A DNA stretch of 62,361 nt from an uncultured Flavobacteriales bacterium (GCA_903837495.1 CAILUT010000062.1:1-62361), one strand, 5' to 3'; counted from the first letter of the stretch, positions 34,706 to 45,002 are shown. Notes: generated by a model from the letters alone, not told the origin. Program-made: numbers and translations.

Positions 34706-35446
34706 TCAGCCCCGCCGCTGCTTGAAGGTTTCATAGGCCAAAATACCCGCCGCCACCGAAACATTTAACGATGCTACCGGGCCCGTTTGAGGTATTGCAA
34801 TGGAATGGTCGGCCATGCTCAAATAAGCAGGGGAAATGCCCTCGTGCTCTGAACCCATCATCAGCATCAATGGCTGCGACAAATCGGCCTGATGCGGTTG
34901 CAAGCTTCCTTTTTCATGGACGGCAAAAAAGTGCAACCCGCTTTCTTTCAAACTTTTGATGCTGTCTTTCAAGTTCCATACTCGACACAAGGGCAAATGC
35001 AACAAAGCTCCCGCCGACGATTTTATGGTGTCTTCGCTAATTAGGGCCGAGCCCCGAGAGGGAACAACCAAAGCATGGGCTCCAAAGCACAGCGCGCTGC
35101 GCGCGATGGCTCCCATGTTGCGCACATCTGACACCTGGTCCAACAGAACGATAAAAGGGGTTTGGCCCGATTCAAAAACCTGGGCCACAATATCCTGTAC
35201 ATCGGGATTGGGCAGCAAGGCCCGAAAAGCGATTAGCCCTTGATGTTGCCCTCGAGTCGTTCGGTTTAATTTTTCATGCGGCACTTCTTGAACCGGAATT
35301 TGCCGTTCCTGGGCAATGCGCAGCAGCTGTTCCGCCCCCCGACCGCTGATTCCTTTTCGAAGCAAAATCTTTTCGATGGGATGCTTGGCCTCTAAAGCCT
35401 CCAAAACGGGATGCCAGCCATAAATAAGTTGGGGTAAATCCGACAT
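34706..35446 (-). CDS. rlmB: 23S rRNA (guanosine-2'-O-)-methyltransferase, SpoU family
   Basis: 246 residues: an N-terminal ribosome-binding domain (IYGWHPVLEALEA) and a knotted SPOUT catalytic domain with motif 1 DQVSDVRNMGAIARSA, motif 2 MMGSEHEGI and motif 3 IPQTGPVASLNVSVAAGI. RlmB methylates G2251 of 23S rRNA in the peptidyl-transferase P loop. It starts 9 bp after clpX. Confidence 0.93.
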   Translation of the reverse strand: MSDLPQLIYGWHPVLEALEAKHPIEKILLRKGISGRGAEQLLRIAQERQIPVQEVPHEKLNRTTRGQHQGLIAFRALLPNPDVQDIVAQVFESGQTPFIVLLDQVSDVRNMGAIARSALCFGAHALVVPSRGSALISEDTIKSSAGALLHLPLCRVWNLKDSIKSLKESGLHFFAVHEKGSLQPHQADLSQPLMLMMGSEHEGISPAYLSMADHSIAIPQTGPVASLNVSVAAGILAYETFKQRRG

Positions 35447-35455
35447 AAATTGGGC

Positions 35456-36679
35456 TTAAGCCGCCGTGCCAAACTGCGAATGGGCCAGGCGTTTCTTGGC
35501 CAATTCAGATGTAATCAACAGCCGAGCTTTTCCTGTGTCGGGAGCCTCAAACATGTCTTGCTTCATAATGGCCTCAAAAATAGAACGCAGGCCACGTGCA
35601 CCCAATTTATATTCTAGGGCTTTTTCTACAATCAGGTCCAACACGTCCTCTTCTACCTCCAATTCTACTTGGTCCATTTCAAGCAGGCGCTTGTACTGTT
35701 TTAACAAGGCGTTTTTGGGTTCGGTTAAAATGCGTTTCAAGGCGGGTGCATCTAGGGGCGACAAATAGGTAACCACCGGCAGTCGGCCCACCAATTCTGG
35801 AATCAGGCCAAACGATTTGATGTCTTGGGGGGCTACATATTGCAGCACCTCTTCCTCTTGGGGGCGCGCCTTTCCTTGGGCCTTAAAGCCAATAGATTGG
35901 CGCGACAAGCGATCGGCAATGCGCCGCTGAATGCCATCAAAGGCTCCACCGCAAATAAATAGAATCTGACGGGTATCAACCTGAATTAGTTTTTGCTCTG
36001 GATGTTTTCGCCCACCCTGAGGAGGCACACCGATTACGCTTCCTTCCAGCAATTTAAGCAAGCCCTGCTGAACACCTTCTCCGCTCACATCGCGGGTCAG
36101 GGAAGGGTTGTCGCCTTTCCGTGCAATTTTATCGATTTCATCAATAAAAACAATTCCCCGCTGAGCGGCCTCAACGTTGTAATCGGCGGCTTGCAACAAG
36201 CGGGACAGCACGCTTTCGACGTCTTCGCCTACATAGCCGGCCTCGGTTAGCACGGTGGCATCTGCAATGCAAAAAGGCACATTCAGCATGCGAGCGATGG
36301 TGCGGGCAATCAGGGTTTTTCCGGTTCCCGTTTCGCCCACCAATATCACATTGCTTTTGTCAATCTCAATATCCTCTTTTATTGAGGCTTGATTTATGCG
36401 TTTAAAGTGGTTGTACACCGCCACCGCCAAGGTAATTTTTGCCTCGTCTTGCCCAATTACATATTCGTCTAAAAAGGCTTTAATGTCTTTGGGCTTGTGC
36501 AGATTGACCTTTCCACTTGCTTTTGACTTGGGCGTTGAAATGCGTTCGGCATGCACAATTTCATGGGCCTGCTCCACACAATCCGAACAAATCTCGGCCT
36601 TATGCCCGCTAATTAGCAAATCAACCTCGGTACGCGGACGAAGGCAAAAGGAACAAATCTGGGCCGGTGTTTTAGCCAT
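35456..36679 (-). CDS. clpX: ATP-dependent Clp protease ATP-binding subunit ClpX
   Basis: 407 residues. Zinc-binding domain with Cys9, Cys12, Cys31 and Cys34; Walker A GETGTGKT at 115-122; pore loop GYVG at 148-151; Walker [20 protein letters not shown] loop and the ClpP-docking tripeptide IGF (RQSIGF) are present. It unfolds tagged proteins and feeds them to ClpP, whose gene directly precedes it with a one-base TAATG overlap. Confidence 0.98.
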   Translation of the reverse strand: MAKTPAQICSFCLRPRTEVDLLISGHKAEICSDCVEQAHEIVHAERISTPKSKASGKVNLHKPKDIKAFLDEYVIGQDEAKITLAVAVYNHFKRINQASIKEDIEIDKSNVILVGETGTGKTLIARTIARMLNVPFCIADATVLTEAGYVGEDVESVLSRLLQAADYNVEAAQRGIVFIDEIDKIARKGDNPSLTRDVSGEGVQQGLLKLLEGSVIGVPPQGGRKHPEQKLIQVDTRQILFICGGAFDGIQRRIADRLSRQSIGFKAQGKARPQEEEVLQYVAPQDIKSFGLIPELVGRLPVVTYLSPLDAPALKRILTEPKNALLKQYKRLLEMDQVELEVEEDVLDLIVEKALEYKLGARGLRSIFEAIMKQDMFEAPDTGKARLLITSELAKKRLAHSQFGTAA

Positions 36680-37380
36680 TATTTGCTGGGTTGTTTCAAC
36701 AATACATCGTCAATCATGCCATACTCCTTGGCCTCTTGGGCAATCATCCAATAATCCCGGTCGGAGTCGGCCTCCACTTTTTCAATGGTTTGACCTGAGT
36801 GGTTGGCTATAATTTGATACAATTCTTTTTTCAGTTTTTGAATTTCACGGTGGGTGATTTCAATGTCGGACGCTTGTCCTTGAGCCCCGCCCAATGGCTG
36901 GTGAATCATAACCCGTGAGTGAGGCAAGGCGGTGCGTTTGCCGGAAGAACCAGCGCACAGCAACACGGCACCCATGCTGGCAGCCAATCCAACACAAATG
37001 GTGGCTACATCGGGAGCAATCCATTGCATGGTGTCGTAAATTCCAAGGCCTGCATACACCGAACCTCCAGGTGAATTAACGTAAATTTGTATGTCGCGCT
37101 TGCTGTCGGCACTCTCTAAAAACAAAAGCTGAGCCTGAATGATGTTGGCAATGTAATCGTCAATGGGCGTTCCCAGAAATATAATCCGGTCCATCATCAA
37201 CCGCGAAAACACGTCAACCTCTCTAAAATTCACCGGACGCTCTTCAATCACCGTCCGCGTCATGTTTTCAACCGAAGACATATAGGTGTCAAGATGCATG
37301 CTGGAAATTCCGCGGTGCTTTACGGCGTATTTTTTAAACTCATCGTGTGGGAACATATACCAATAATTTACCTTCGGCAT
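36679..37380 (-). CDS. clpP: ATP-dependent Clp protease proteolytic subunit
   Basis: 233 residues with the catalytic triad Ser135 (GLAASMGA), His160 (MIHQP) and Asp209 (SDRDYWM). The N-terminus is about 25-30 residues longer than E. coli ClpP and may include a propeptide; the internal ATG at Met28 or Met34 is an alternative. An exact -7 box is upstream. clpP, clpX, rlmB and the RsmB-type gene form one tight run. Confidence 0.97.
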   Translation of the reverse strand: MPKVNYWYMFPHDEFKKYAVKHRGISSMHLDTYMSSVENMTRTVIEERPVNFREVDVFSRLMMDRIIFLGTPIDDYIANIIQAQLLFLESADSKRDIQIYVNSPGGSVYAGLGIYDTMQWIAPDVATICVGLAASMGAVLLCAGSSGKRTALPHSRVMIHQPLGGAQGQASDIEITHREIQKLKKELYQIIANHSGQTIEKVEADSDRDYWMIAQEAKEYGMIDDVLLKQPSK

Positions 37381-37395
37381 TGGCGCCGATGGCTA

Positions 37396-37403
37396 CAAAT
37401 ATA
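37396..37403 (-). promoter_or_regulatory. Bacteroidota -7 promoter box for clpP
   Basis: TATATTTG on the minus strand, exact TAnnTTTG, 15 nt before the clpP ATG at 37380. It supports the long N-terminal form of ClpP and a clpP-clpX-rlmB transcript. Confidence 0.62.
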
Positions 37404-37421
37404 CAGAAAATGCGACTGAGC

Positions 37422-38762
37422 TTAAGCCTTTTTAAGCTCAAAATAAGCCTCTGAATCAAGGGCGGTTTCGGCGATATTCATGCCTTCCCGAACGGCCTCA
37501 AGCACTTTAAATTCCAACAGATTTTCATGGATTCCAAGCACTTCGTCTTTGTCTTTCATAAAGCGGGCAACCACATCTTCCAATTGGGTTTCGTTGAATT
37601 GATACCCTGCACGCATCAAGCGATTTATTACGACAGATCGGCATTCTGCCATCAATTCAGGCGCCTCTACCGTCACCGCATGCTGACCCAGCAATTTGGT
37701 GCGCAACACCTCCCAAACAATATACCGACGGTCTTTTTGGAACGATTCCTGAATTTCTTCTAAACTCTTGTCCTTTTTTTGACCGGCATGCAACCACCGC
37801 ATCAAAAACGCTTCCGGCAATTCCATGGGGTTGCTGTCAATCAGCCATTCTCGCAGGCCCGTCAACAATTCCTGATTGGCACTGGATTGCAAATTTCCTT
37901 GCAAAGATTGCCGAATCCGCTCGCGCATTTGTTCTTCGTCGCTAACTTGACCTTCCCCAAAAATCGAATCAAAGAACCTTTGGTTCAGTTCCGCCGGAGC
38001 CATCCGCGAAATGGAGCTTATGGTAAATTCAACGGTTTCTGGCAAAGCCTCCAGGTCTGCTTCCGGCAAATTCAAGTAAATTGAACCGCTGTGGGCATCG
38101 CCAAAAAGACCTTGGGTAGGCAAAGAAACTACATCGCCCGGCTTTTTATTCAATAGGGCTTGCTTGGCTTCGTCCAACTCCAACTTAGCTAAGGGAAAGA
38201 AACAAGAGGTAGTGGTCGGCTCTTCCTGACCCTCCAACGAATGGGTAAAACTCCCAAAAACCGAATCTTCCTCGCTCAGCTCTTCGCGCTCTTGAAACGA
38301 AGGCTGCCCTTTTCTTAACCGCTCAATTTCTTTTTCCACTTCGGCATCCGAAACGGTAATTTTATACGCTTTCAGTTCGTTTTTGGCCGGAATATGCACC
38401 TCGGCAGCCGGCATTAATCCCAATTCAAATGCAAATCTAAAGAGGCCATCGGCCGTCCAATCGTTCACATCCGGGTGGCTCTCGCTGGGCAAGGGCTCTC
38501 CCAAAAACCGAATTTTTTCACGCTCAATAAATGCGTACAACTCCGAATTTAGTTTTTTAAAAACCTCGTCGCTGCGCATAGAATTCGCATACATTTTACG
38601 AATCATTCCCATGGGAGCCTTTCCTGCACGAAATCCCGGAACATTGGCCCGCACCTGCATCGTTTTTAATCCCTTTTCAAGCTCGGCAGCATAATCTTCA
38701 GGGGCAATTTCTACATGAATCAGGATGTTCAGCTCATCAACGCGTTCCTGGGTAATGTTCAT
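37422..38762 (-). CDS. tig: Trigger factor chaperone
   Basis: 446 residues. The N-terminal ribosome-binding domain has the signature loop GFRAGKAP at 43-50. The central FKBP-like domain is divergent, as usual in Bacteroidota, and the C-terminal helical chaperone arms follow. It binds nascent chains at the ribosome exit. ATG 38762 is chosen over the earlier in-frame start because MNITQERVDELNI is the family N-terminus. A weak TACGATTG box lies at 38776-38783. clpP lies 41 bp downstream but has its own box. Confidence 0.93.
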   Translation of the reverse strand: MNITQERVDELNILIHVEIAPEDYAAELEKGLKTMQVRANVPGFRAGKAPMGMIRKMYANSMRSDEVFKKLNSELYAFIEREKIRFLGEPLPSESHPDVNDWTADGLFRFAFELGLMPAAEVHIPAKNELKAYKITVSDAEVEKEIERLRKGQPSFQEREELSEEDSVFGSFTHSLEGQEEPTTTSCFFPLAKLELDEAKQALLNKKPGDVVSLPTQGLFGDAHSGSIYLNLPEADLEALPETVEFTISSISRMAPAELNQRFFDSIFGEGQVSDEEQMRERIRQSLQGNLQSSANQELLTGLREWLIDSNPMELPEAFLMRWLHAGQKKDKSLEEIQESFQKDRRYIVWEVLRTKLLGQHAVTVEAPELMAECRSVVINRLMRAGYQFNETQLEDVVARFMKDKDEVLGIHENLLEFKVLEAVREGMNIAETALDSEAYFELKKA

Positions 38763-38903
38763 ATCTGTACAATTACAATCGTAAATCAAAACACTGCAAT
38801 CTAAAAAAAGGCCGAACAGCTTCGCAGGGATTTGGCGGGTATAACCAAAGCAATCCTGCAGAGCATCTTAGGCCGTTGGACAGCGACTGTCAGCAAAAAA
38901 AAG

Positions 38904-38985
38904 TGCGGATGAAGGGACTCGAACCCCCACGCCTTTCGGCACCAGATCCTAAGTCTGGCGCGGCTACCAATTACGCCACATCCGC
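38904..38985 (-). tRNA. tRNA-Leu (anticodon UAG)
   Basis: The 82-nt cloverleaf has a 7-bp acceptor stem GCGGATG/CATCCGC, a TTCGAGTC T-arm, a long variable arm of the Leu type (TGCCGAAAGGCG), and an anticodon stem CCAGA/TCTGG with loop CTTAGGA, placing anticodon TAG at 38949-38951. CCA is not encoded. The 141 bp between it and tig hold nothing else recognisable. Confidence 0.96.
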
Positions 38986-39095
38986 GGGCTTACCTAAAAA
39001 GGTTGGCAAAGATAGGGTTAAATCTCCGAATCCGAAAGTTTAATCCATTATTTCGGCAGCAAATCCATAGATTCCTGCAATTTGATGTGGTTTTT

Positions 39096-39243
39096 GGGGC
39101 GGGTAACGGGCTTTCACCGGTAGTCCGCGTCCACAGGCAGGGGGCATGTCGGCTTTGCGGGGGCTCCTAAAGTCGCCTCCGCAGCCCGCATGCCCCTGCT
39201 GCCTGTGGCCTTGCGGGCTACCGTGTTCAATCCCGCCCGCAGC
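39096..39243 (+). repeat. Dispersed structured repeat, copy R6 (reference copy)
   Basis: The clearest copy. Order: GGGCTTTCA lead; outer arm GGTAGTCCGC (39119-39128); variable arm CCACAGGCAGGGGGCATG (39131-39148); apical stem GCGGGGGC (39157-39164); 10-nt loop TCCTAAAGTC (39165-39174); GCCTCCGC (39175-39182); variable arm partner 39189-39208; outer arm GCGGGCTACC (39213-39222); tail TTCAATCCC. The outer stem contains a T-G pair in this strand only. It lies between the tRNA and the lipoprotein gene, in a 275-bp gap with no other signal. Confidence 0.9.
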
Positions 39244-39260
39244 CAACTCAAGGCTAAAAA

Positions 39261-39704
39261 TCAATGCAACAAAAGTTGTTCAGACCTATTCCGCAGCCGC
39301 TGAGCCGCCTGTTGCATGCCGTGCAACCGTTGTGTAATGTGCTTCTGTTCCGCTAAACTCAAATGAATACTCAACAAGGGCTTTATCTCGGGCAACCAAA
39401 CATGAGCCAAGCTGTCGTAGGCATGTATCTGCATGGCCAACAACGGACTCAGGCTATCGGGCTGCATGCACCCCGCCGATTGGGCTGAAGCTTTGGCCTG
39501 CTTCAGCACGTTCTGCAGAACAGAAATGCCGCTTTCTAAAGCTAGGCTATCTTTCTCTTGAATGGCAACCGAAATCTGCTCTAAGGCGGGCTTGCTTAAT
39601 GAATCTAGGTTTTGCTGCCAATCCGAAACCTGCAGGCACTCTTCCTTTTCAGAATTCGGCCCACAACCCAACAGCAAAAAAAGCAATGCAAAACGAAACA
39701 GCAT
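39261..39704 (-). CDS. Lipoprotein of unknown function, 147 aa
   Basis: The ATG at 39704 overlaps the rfbB stop by one base. The signal FRFALLFLLLGC ends in a lipobox with Cys14. The mature protein is helical and rich in Leu, Gln and Ser, with likely coiled-coil segments (LDSLSKPALEQISVAIQEKDSLALES, RLHGMQQAAQRLRNRSEQ), plus two further Cys residues. No family recognised. As the last gene of the sugar operon it may act in envelope glycan assembly, but that is only context. Confidence 0.72.
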   Translation of the reverse strand: MLFRFALLFLLLGCGPNSEKEECLQVSDWQQNLDSLSKPALEQISVAIQEKDSLALESGISVLQNVLKQAKASAQSAGCMQPDSLSPLLAMQIHAYDSLAHVWLPEIKPLLSIHLSLAEQKHITQRLHGMQQAAQRLRNRSEQLLLH

Positions 39705-40768
39705 TAAAACCGATTTTTGTATTGCTTGTCGTAATACTGCTGATAGGCCCCACTTGTTACGCTGTCCAGCCAATCTTGGTTGTTTAAATACCAATCCAAG
39801 GTTAAGGAAAGGCCCTGTTCAAAGGTAACCGATGGCTCCCAACCCAATTCCTGTTTTATTTTTGAAGCATCAATGGCATACCGCCGATCGTGCCCCGGGC
39901 GGTCGGTTACATACGTAATTAAAGAGGCTGAATCGCCCTCGGGCAATCCCAATTTCTGGTCCATCAAACGGCACATCAATTGAATTAAATCGATGTTCTT
40001 CCACTCATTAAAGCCTCCAATATTGTAGGTCTCGCCCAATTTACCCCGGTGCAATACCGCATCAATAGCCCGAGCATGGTCAACCACATACAACCAATCG
40101 CGGGTGTATTGCCCATCGCCATATACAGGCAAGGGCTTGCGGTGGCGTATGTTGTGAATAAAAAGCGGAATCAGCTTTTCCGGAAATTGATTCGGGCCAT
40201 AGTTGTTGGAGCAGTTTGTGATCACCACCGGAAGTCCATAGGTGTGGTGCCAGGCCCGCACAAAATGGTCGGAAGCTGCCTTAGAACTGCTGTATGGACT
40301 CCGAGGGTCGTAGGCCGTTGTCTCGGTAAAAAGACCGGTAGTGCCTAAACTTCCATATACTTCATCGGTAGATATGTGGTAGAACAAGCGGTTTTCAAAC
40401 TGCCCCGCCCATGCCTCACGGGCCGCATTCAACAAATTTATTGTGCCCAAAACATTGGTATGCACAAAAGCCAAAGGATCCTCAATCGATCGGTCCACAT
40501 GCGACTCGGCTGCCAAGTGCACAACAACCTGAAAATCCATCTGATGCATCAACTGCGAAACCGCGTCCGCATCCAATATGTCAATGCGCTCAAACCGGTA
40601 ATTGGGTGCTTTTTCAACATCCCGCACATTCTCAAGGTTCCCGGCGTAGGTCAGCTTATCTATGTTGAAAATAAGGTAGTCGGGGTAGCTGTTCACCAAG
40701 AGCCGAACTACATGCGACCCAATGAATCCGGCTCCTCCGGTAACCAATATGCGTTTTGTATATACCAT
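39704..40768 (-). CDS. rfbB: dTDP-glucose 4,6-dehydratase
   Basis: 354-residue short-chain dehydrogenase with GGAGFIGSHV at 11-20, STDEVYGSLG and the catalytic YSSSK. It converts dTDP-glucose to dTDP-4-keto-6-deoxyglucose, the branch point to rhamnose and other deoxysugars. The other rhamnose genes (rfbA, rfbC, rfbD) are not in the window. Gap to the upstream dehydrogenase gene is 8 bp, so it is in the operon. Confidence 0.94.
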   Translation of the reverse strand: MVYTKRILVTGGAGFIGSHVVRLLVNSYPDYLIFNIDKLTYAGNLENVRDVEKAPNYRFERIDILDADAVSQLMHQMDFQVVVHLAAESHVDRSIEDPLAFVHTNVLGTINLLNAAREAWAGQFENRLFYHISTDEVYGSLGTTGLFTETTAYDPRSPYSSSKAASDHFVRAWHHTYGLPVVITNCSNNYGPNQFPEKLIPLFIHNIRHRKPLPVYGDGQYTRDWLYVVDHARAIDAVLHRGKLGETYNIGGFNEWKNIDLIQLMCRLMDQKLGLPEGDSASLITYVTDRPGHDRRYAIDASKIKQELGWEPSVTFEQGLSLTLDWYLNNQDWLDSVTSGAYQQYYDKQYKNRF

Positions 40769-40776
40769 ATTCCGAA

Positions 40777-42072
40777 TTAAAGGCTCCAGTACTCAAAGGT
40801 ACGGAACCGATTCCGGAACAGCCCTTTAAGATCAGCTAAAATACCTCCATTGGCCAACAATTCGGCAAAATCCGCTTCCGTCATCTCTACAAAAGACCGA
40901 TGCGAAACCGCTACAAACACTGCCGAATATGGGCCTTTCGGATTTTGAACCAAGCCATAACCGTATTCGTGTTTTACTTCATCCGAATCGGCATGCGGGT
41001 CGGCAACGTCCACCGCAATGCCATACGATTGCAGTTCGAAAATCAAATCGGCCACCTTTGAATTTCGAATGTCCGATACATTCTCTTTGAACGTAGTACC
41101 CAACACCAACACCCTTGCTCCTTTTATGTCGAACCCTTTGGCAATAAGCCGTTTGATGATTTGCCGAGCCGCATGGGCGCCCATTCCATCGTTGATGTCG
41201 CGGCCCGCATTAATAATCCGCGCATGGTATCCCAATTGGGCCGATTTGTGCGTCAAATAGTAGGGGTCAACACCAATGCAATGCCCCCCAACCAAGCCTG
41301 GCGAAAATTTCAAGAAATTCCATTTGGTTCCGGCGGCCTCCAATACTTCGTAGGTGTTTATGCCCATTTTGCCGAAAATAATGGAGAGCTCGTTCATCAA
41401 GGCGATATTGACATCGCGCTGCGTATTTTCAATGATTTTGGCGGCCTCGGCTACTTTCAAAGAAGAGGCCCGAAACACTCCGGCCTCAACAACAATCTCG
41501 TACAGCTGCGCTACCGTTTCCAATGCCTCTGCATCGTTTCCTGAAACCACCTTTATTATGTTTTTCAGGGTATGTTCTTTGTCGCCCGGATTGATGCGCT
41601 CCGGACTGTATCCGACCTTGAAATCTACTCCCATTTTCAGAGAAGACAAATCCTCCAACACCGGAACGCAGTCCTCTTCGGTGCAGCCTGGATACACGGT
41701 TGATTCGTAAATTACGTAATCGCCTTTTTTTAGAACTTGGCCCACCGTTGTGGTAGCCGATATCAGGGGTTTTAAATCGGGCTGCTTGGCGTCGTCAATC
41801 GGGGTTGGAACCGCCACAATATATACCCGTGCCGCACGCAAATCTTCTAAATCGCAGGTAAAATGAATGTCGGCATGGTCAAATTCCTCGGCGGCCAATT
41901 CTTGGCTTGGATCAATGCGGTTGCGCATCATATTCACGCGTTCTACATTGATATCAAACCCAATAACCTTGACACTCCGGGCAAATTCGAGGGCTATTGG
42001 CAATCCCACATAACCCAAACCCACAACGGCTATTGGGGCTTCCTTGTTGATAATTTCGCTAAAAACATTCAT
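40777..42072 (-). CDS. Nucleotide sugar dehydrogenase (TviB/WbpO type)
   Basis: 431 residues. NAD-binding GLGYVG at 18-23, the catalytic thiol Cys265 in GGHCIGVDP, and YESTVYPGCTEEDCVPVLE and NTQRDVNIALMNELS typical of the UDP-GalNAc/GlcNAc 6-dehydrogenase branch. It makes a UDP-N-acetylhexosaminuronic acid for capsule or O-antigen. It is distinct from the Ugd enzyme encoded two genes upstream. 42 bp separate it from the acetyltransferase gene. Confidence 0.92.
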   Translation of the reverse strand: MNVFSEIINKEAPIAVVGLGYVGLPIALEFARSVKVIGFDINVERVNMMRNRIDPSQELAAEEFDHADIHFTCDLEDLRAARVYIVAVPTPIDDAKQPDLKPLISATTTVGQVLKKGDYVIYESTVYPGCTEEDCVPVLEDLSSLKMGVDFKVGYSPERINPGDKEHTLKNIIKVVSGNDAEALETVAQLYEIVVEAGVFRASSLKVAEAAKIIENTQRDVNIALMNELSIIFGKMGINTYEVLEAAGTKWNFLKFSPGLVGGHCIGVDPYYLTHKSAQLGYHARIINAGRDINDGMGAHAARQIIKRLIAKGFDIKGARVLVLGTTFKENVSDIRNSKVADLIFELQSYGIAVDVADPHADSDEVKHEYGYGLVQNPKGPYSAVFVAVSHRSFVEMTEADFAELLANGGILADLKGLFRNRFRTFEYWSL

Positions 42073-42114
42073 AGGTTCTCTTTTCCGAATAGGCTACAAA
42101 GGTATCTTTTTGGG

Positions 42115-42705
42115 CTAAACCAAGGGTGAAGCCGATGTAATATTTACCTCTCCATCGGCGTTCAAAAAATAGGTTTCGCCCGATTCTGAACAACGGGCTT
42201 TGCCTTGTGCATCAAATGTAAGCCGCTGCCCAAAACGGCTCATCCATCCGTGTTGCCGGGCCGGATTTCCGTACACCAATGCAAAGGGCGGCACATCTTT
42301 GGTAACTACCGCTCCTGCTCCAATAAAGGCATATTCTCCCAACCGGGTTCCACAAACAATGGTTGCATTGGCCCCAATGGTTACTCCCCTTCCAACCAAA
42401 GTGGATTTAAATTCCGATTTTCGATTTACGGCGCTGCGTGGATTTATCACATTGGTAAACACCATGCTGGGCCCCATAAAAACGTCGTCTCCGCAAACTA
42501 CTCCTTCATAAATGGAAACATTGTTTTGCACCTTGCAGTTGTTTCCAATCGCCACTCCCGGCCCTACCATGACATTTTGGCCCAAGGAACAATCCTTCCC
42601 AATTCGGGCCCCTTTCATAACGTGGCAAAACTGCCATACTTTTGTTCCCTCGCCCAGCTCGGCGGTTTCATGAACAATAGAGGATTCGTGAACAATGGCG
42701 GTCAT
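42115..42705 (-). CDS. Hexapeptide N-acetyltransferase (WbpD-like)
   Basis: 196 residues of left-handed beta-helix hexapeptide repeats ([50 protein letters not shown]). It closely fits WbpD/WlbB, which acetylate the 3-amino group of UDP-2-acetamido-3-amino-glucuronate. The last 45 residues ([11 protein letters not shown]) are a family extension. One-base TAATG overlap with the upstream decarboxylase gene. Confidence 0.9.
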   Translation of the reverse strand: MTAIVHESSIVHETAELGEGTKVWQFCHVMKGARIGKDCSLGQNVMVGPGVAIGNNCKVQNNVSIYEGVVCGDDVFMGPSMVFTNVINPRSAVNRKSEFKSTLVGRGVTIGANATIVCGTRLGEYAFIGAGAVVTKDVPPFALVYGNPARQHGWMSRFGQRLTFDAQGKARCSESGETYFLNADGEVNITSASPLV

Positions 42706-43673
42706 TAAAAATTCAAACTAGGTTTGTACAAATCTACTTTATCAAGTCCCTTAAAATATTCCAAGGTGGTTTTTAGGCCTTGAGCCCGTTCTACCTTTGG
42801 TTCCCAGTCCAAAATGCGTTTTGCCAGTTCAATGTTGGGTTGCCGCTGCTTGGGGTCATCGGCAGGCAGGGGCTTAAATACAATTTTGCTGTTGGATTGG
42901 GTTAAGGTCAAAATTTCTTCGGCAAATTGAAGGATGGTGATTTCGGCCGGGTTTCCAATGTTTACCGGCTCATCGTAATCGCTCAAGAGCAAGCGATAAA
43001 TGCCTTCTACCAAATCCGACACATAGCAAAACGACCTTGTTTGATTGCCTTCGCCAAACACGGTCAAATCTTCTCCGCGCAGGGCCTGACCAATAAAAGC
43101 CGGCAAAGCTCGGCCATCGTTGAGCCGCATGCGGGGCCCGTAGGTATTAAAAATCCGAACAATCCGGGTTTCTACCTGATGAAAGCGGTTGTAGGCCATG
43201 GTAATGGCCTCTTGAAAACGCTTGGCTTCGTCGTACACGCCCCTAGGCCCAATGGGATTTACATTGCCCCAGTAGGTTTCTTCTTGTGGGTGAACCAAAG
43301 GGTCTCCATAAATCTCTGAAGTCGATGCTACCAATATGCGGGCGTTTTTGGCTTTTGCCAATCCCAATAGATTGTGCGTTCCCAGCGAACTTACTTTCAA
43401 GGTTTGAATGGGAATTTTCAGGTAATCGATGGGCGAGGCCGGACTGGCAAAGTGCATAATGTAATGCAGTTCGCCGGGCACATGCACAAACTTTGATACA
43501 TCGTGGTGGTAAAATTCAAAATCGGAATGCGAGAACAGGTGTTCTATGTTCCGAATATCGCCGGTTATCAGGTTGTCCATGGCCACCACCCGATAGCCTT
43601 TTTCGATAAAATAATCGCACAGATGTGAGCCCAAAAATCCGGCTCCGCCGGTAATTAAAACACGTTTTTTCAT
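42705..43673 (-). CDS. UDP-glucuronate decarboxylase (UDP-xylose synthase)
   Basis: 322 residues. [14 protein letters not shown] at 9-22, catalytic Tyr147 and Lys151 (GVYDEAKRF), and [10 protein letters not shown] and [10 protein letters not shown] typical of UXS enzymes. It converts UDP-glucuronate to UDP-xylose. The adjacent ugd supplies its substrate, a textbook pairing; the two are 12 bp apart. Confidence 0.93.
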   Translation of the reverse strand: MKKRVLITGGAGFLGSHLCDYFIEKGYRVVAMDNLITGDIRNIEHLFSHSDFEFYHHDVSKFVHVPGELHYIMHFASPASPIDYLKIPIQTLKVSSLGTHNLLGLAKAKNARILVASTSEIYGDPLVHPQEETYWGNVNPIGPRGVYDEAKRFQEAITMAYNRFHQVETRIVRIFNTYGPRMRLNDGRALPAFIGQALRGEDLTVFGEGNQTRSFCYVSDLVEGIYRLLLSDYDEPVNIGNPAEITILQFAEEILTLTQSNSKIVFKPLPADDPKQRQPNIELAKRILDWEPKVERAQGLKTTLEYFKGLDKVDLYKPSLNF

Positions 43674-43685
43674 AGGCTTGGAGGG

Positions 43686-44984
43686 CTATCGCCCTATGCT
43701 AAAGTATTGAAAGCCCAGTGTCTTCATTTTTCCGGGCTGGAATATGTTTCGGCCGTCAAACACCACAGGAGCTTTCAAGCGATTTTTAATTTCGTCCATG
43801 TTGAGGTTTCTAAAAACGGCCCATTCTGTGGCAACAACCAAGGCATCGGCTTGGTCTAAGGCCGAGTAGGCCGATTCGGCATACCCAATGGCATCGCCCA
43901 ACACTTGTTTTACATTGGGCATGGCTTCCGGGTCAAAAGCTACAATTTCAGCACCTGCTTCACGCAGGGTGTCGATTAAATCTAAGGCAGGGGCCTCCCG
44001 AATGTCGTCGGTATCGGGTTTAAACGCCAAGCCCCACAATGCGATGCGTTTTCCTTTTAAATCTCCTTGAAAGAAATGCAGAATTTTTTGCGCAAAAAAG
44101 GCCTTTTGGCTTTGGTTTACCTCCATTACTGCCTGCAGGATTTTAAAATCGTACTCGTTTTGGTTTGCAGTGTGCACCAAGGCTTGAACGTCTTTAGGGA
44201 AACAGCTGCCCCCATAGCCCAAGCCAGGAAACAAAAACCGCTTTCCAATGCGCTCGTCGCTGCCTATACCCAAACGTACCTGGTCAACATTGGCACCTAC
44301 GCGTTCGCACAGGCGGGCAATCTCGTTCATGAACGATATTTTGGTTGCCAAGAACGAATTGGCGGCGTATTTGGTCATCTCGGCCGAACGCTCGTCCATA
44401 AAATATATGGGGTTTCCCTGCCGAACATAAGGGGAATATAAATCGGTCAATATTTCGCGGGCTCTTGGACTTTCGGTGCCAATCACAACGCGGTCTGGCT
44501 TCATGAAATCTTCCACGGCAAACCCTTCGCGCAAAAACTCTGGATTTGAAACCACATCAAATTCAACCGTGGCCCCGGGCAAAATGGCCTCGCGAACCAA
44601 ATCGGCAGTACCCACAGGAACCGTACTTTTATCGATGATTACTTTATAGGAATTCAGCAAGGGGCCAAGCTGACCTGCCACTCCCAACACATAGCTTAAG
44701 TCGGCCGAACCGTCTTCGCCCGGAGGGGTGGGCAAAGCAAGGAACAACACCTCGGCATTGCGAACTCCTTCGGCCAAATCGGTGGTAAAACTCAAACGCC
44801 CTTGCTTCAGATTGCGCTCAAAAAACACATCCAGCTGTGGCTCATAAATGGGCACAATGCCCTTTTTCATGTTCTCGACCTTTTGTTGGTCAATGTCAAC
44901 ACAAACGACTTGATTTCCGGTTTCGGCCAGGCAAGTGCCTGTTACCAATCCAACATATCCAGTTCCAATTACACAAATATTCAT
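43686..44984 (-). CDS. ugd: UDP-glucose 6-dehydrogenase
   Basis: 432 residues. GTGYVGLVTGTCLA at 7-20, the catalytic Cys261 in GYGGSCFPKD, and the DIREAPALDLI C-terminal segment. It oxidises UDP-glucose to UDP-glucuronate with two NAD+. It lies 18 bp after the aminotransferase gene. Its product feeds the decarboxylase next door and possibly lipid A or capsule uronic acids. Confidence 0.95.
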   Translation of the reverse strand: MNICVIGTGYVGLVTGTCLAETGNQVVCVDIDQQKVENMKKGIVPIYEPQLDVFFERNLKQGRLSFTTDLAEGVRNAEVLFLALPTPPGEDGSADLSYVLGVAGQLGPLLNSYKVIIDKSTVPVGTADLVREAILPGATVEFDVVSNPEFLREGFAVEDFMKPDRVVIGTESPRAREILTDLYSPYVRQGNPIYFMDERSAEMTKYAANSFLATKISFMNEIARLCERVGANVDQVRLGIGSDERIGKRFLFPGLGYGGSCFPKDVQALVHTANQNEYDFKILQAVMEVNQSQKAFFAQKILHFFQGDLKGKRIALWGLAFKPDTDDIREAPALDLIDTLREAGAEIVAFDPEAMPNVKQVLGDAIGYAESAYSALDQADALVVATEWAVFRNLNMDEIKNRLKAPVVFDGRNIFQPGKMKTLGFQYFSIGR

Positions 44985-45002
44985 GCTTAAAATTTCAACG
45001 TA

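Noticed and set aside
38904-39243. Integration site next to tRNA-Leu
   Set aside because: No integrase and no duplicated tRNA 3' end; the adjacent repeat also occurs away from tRNAs.
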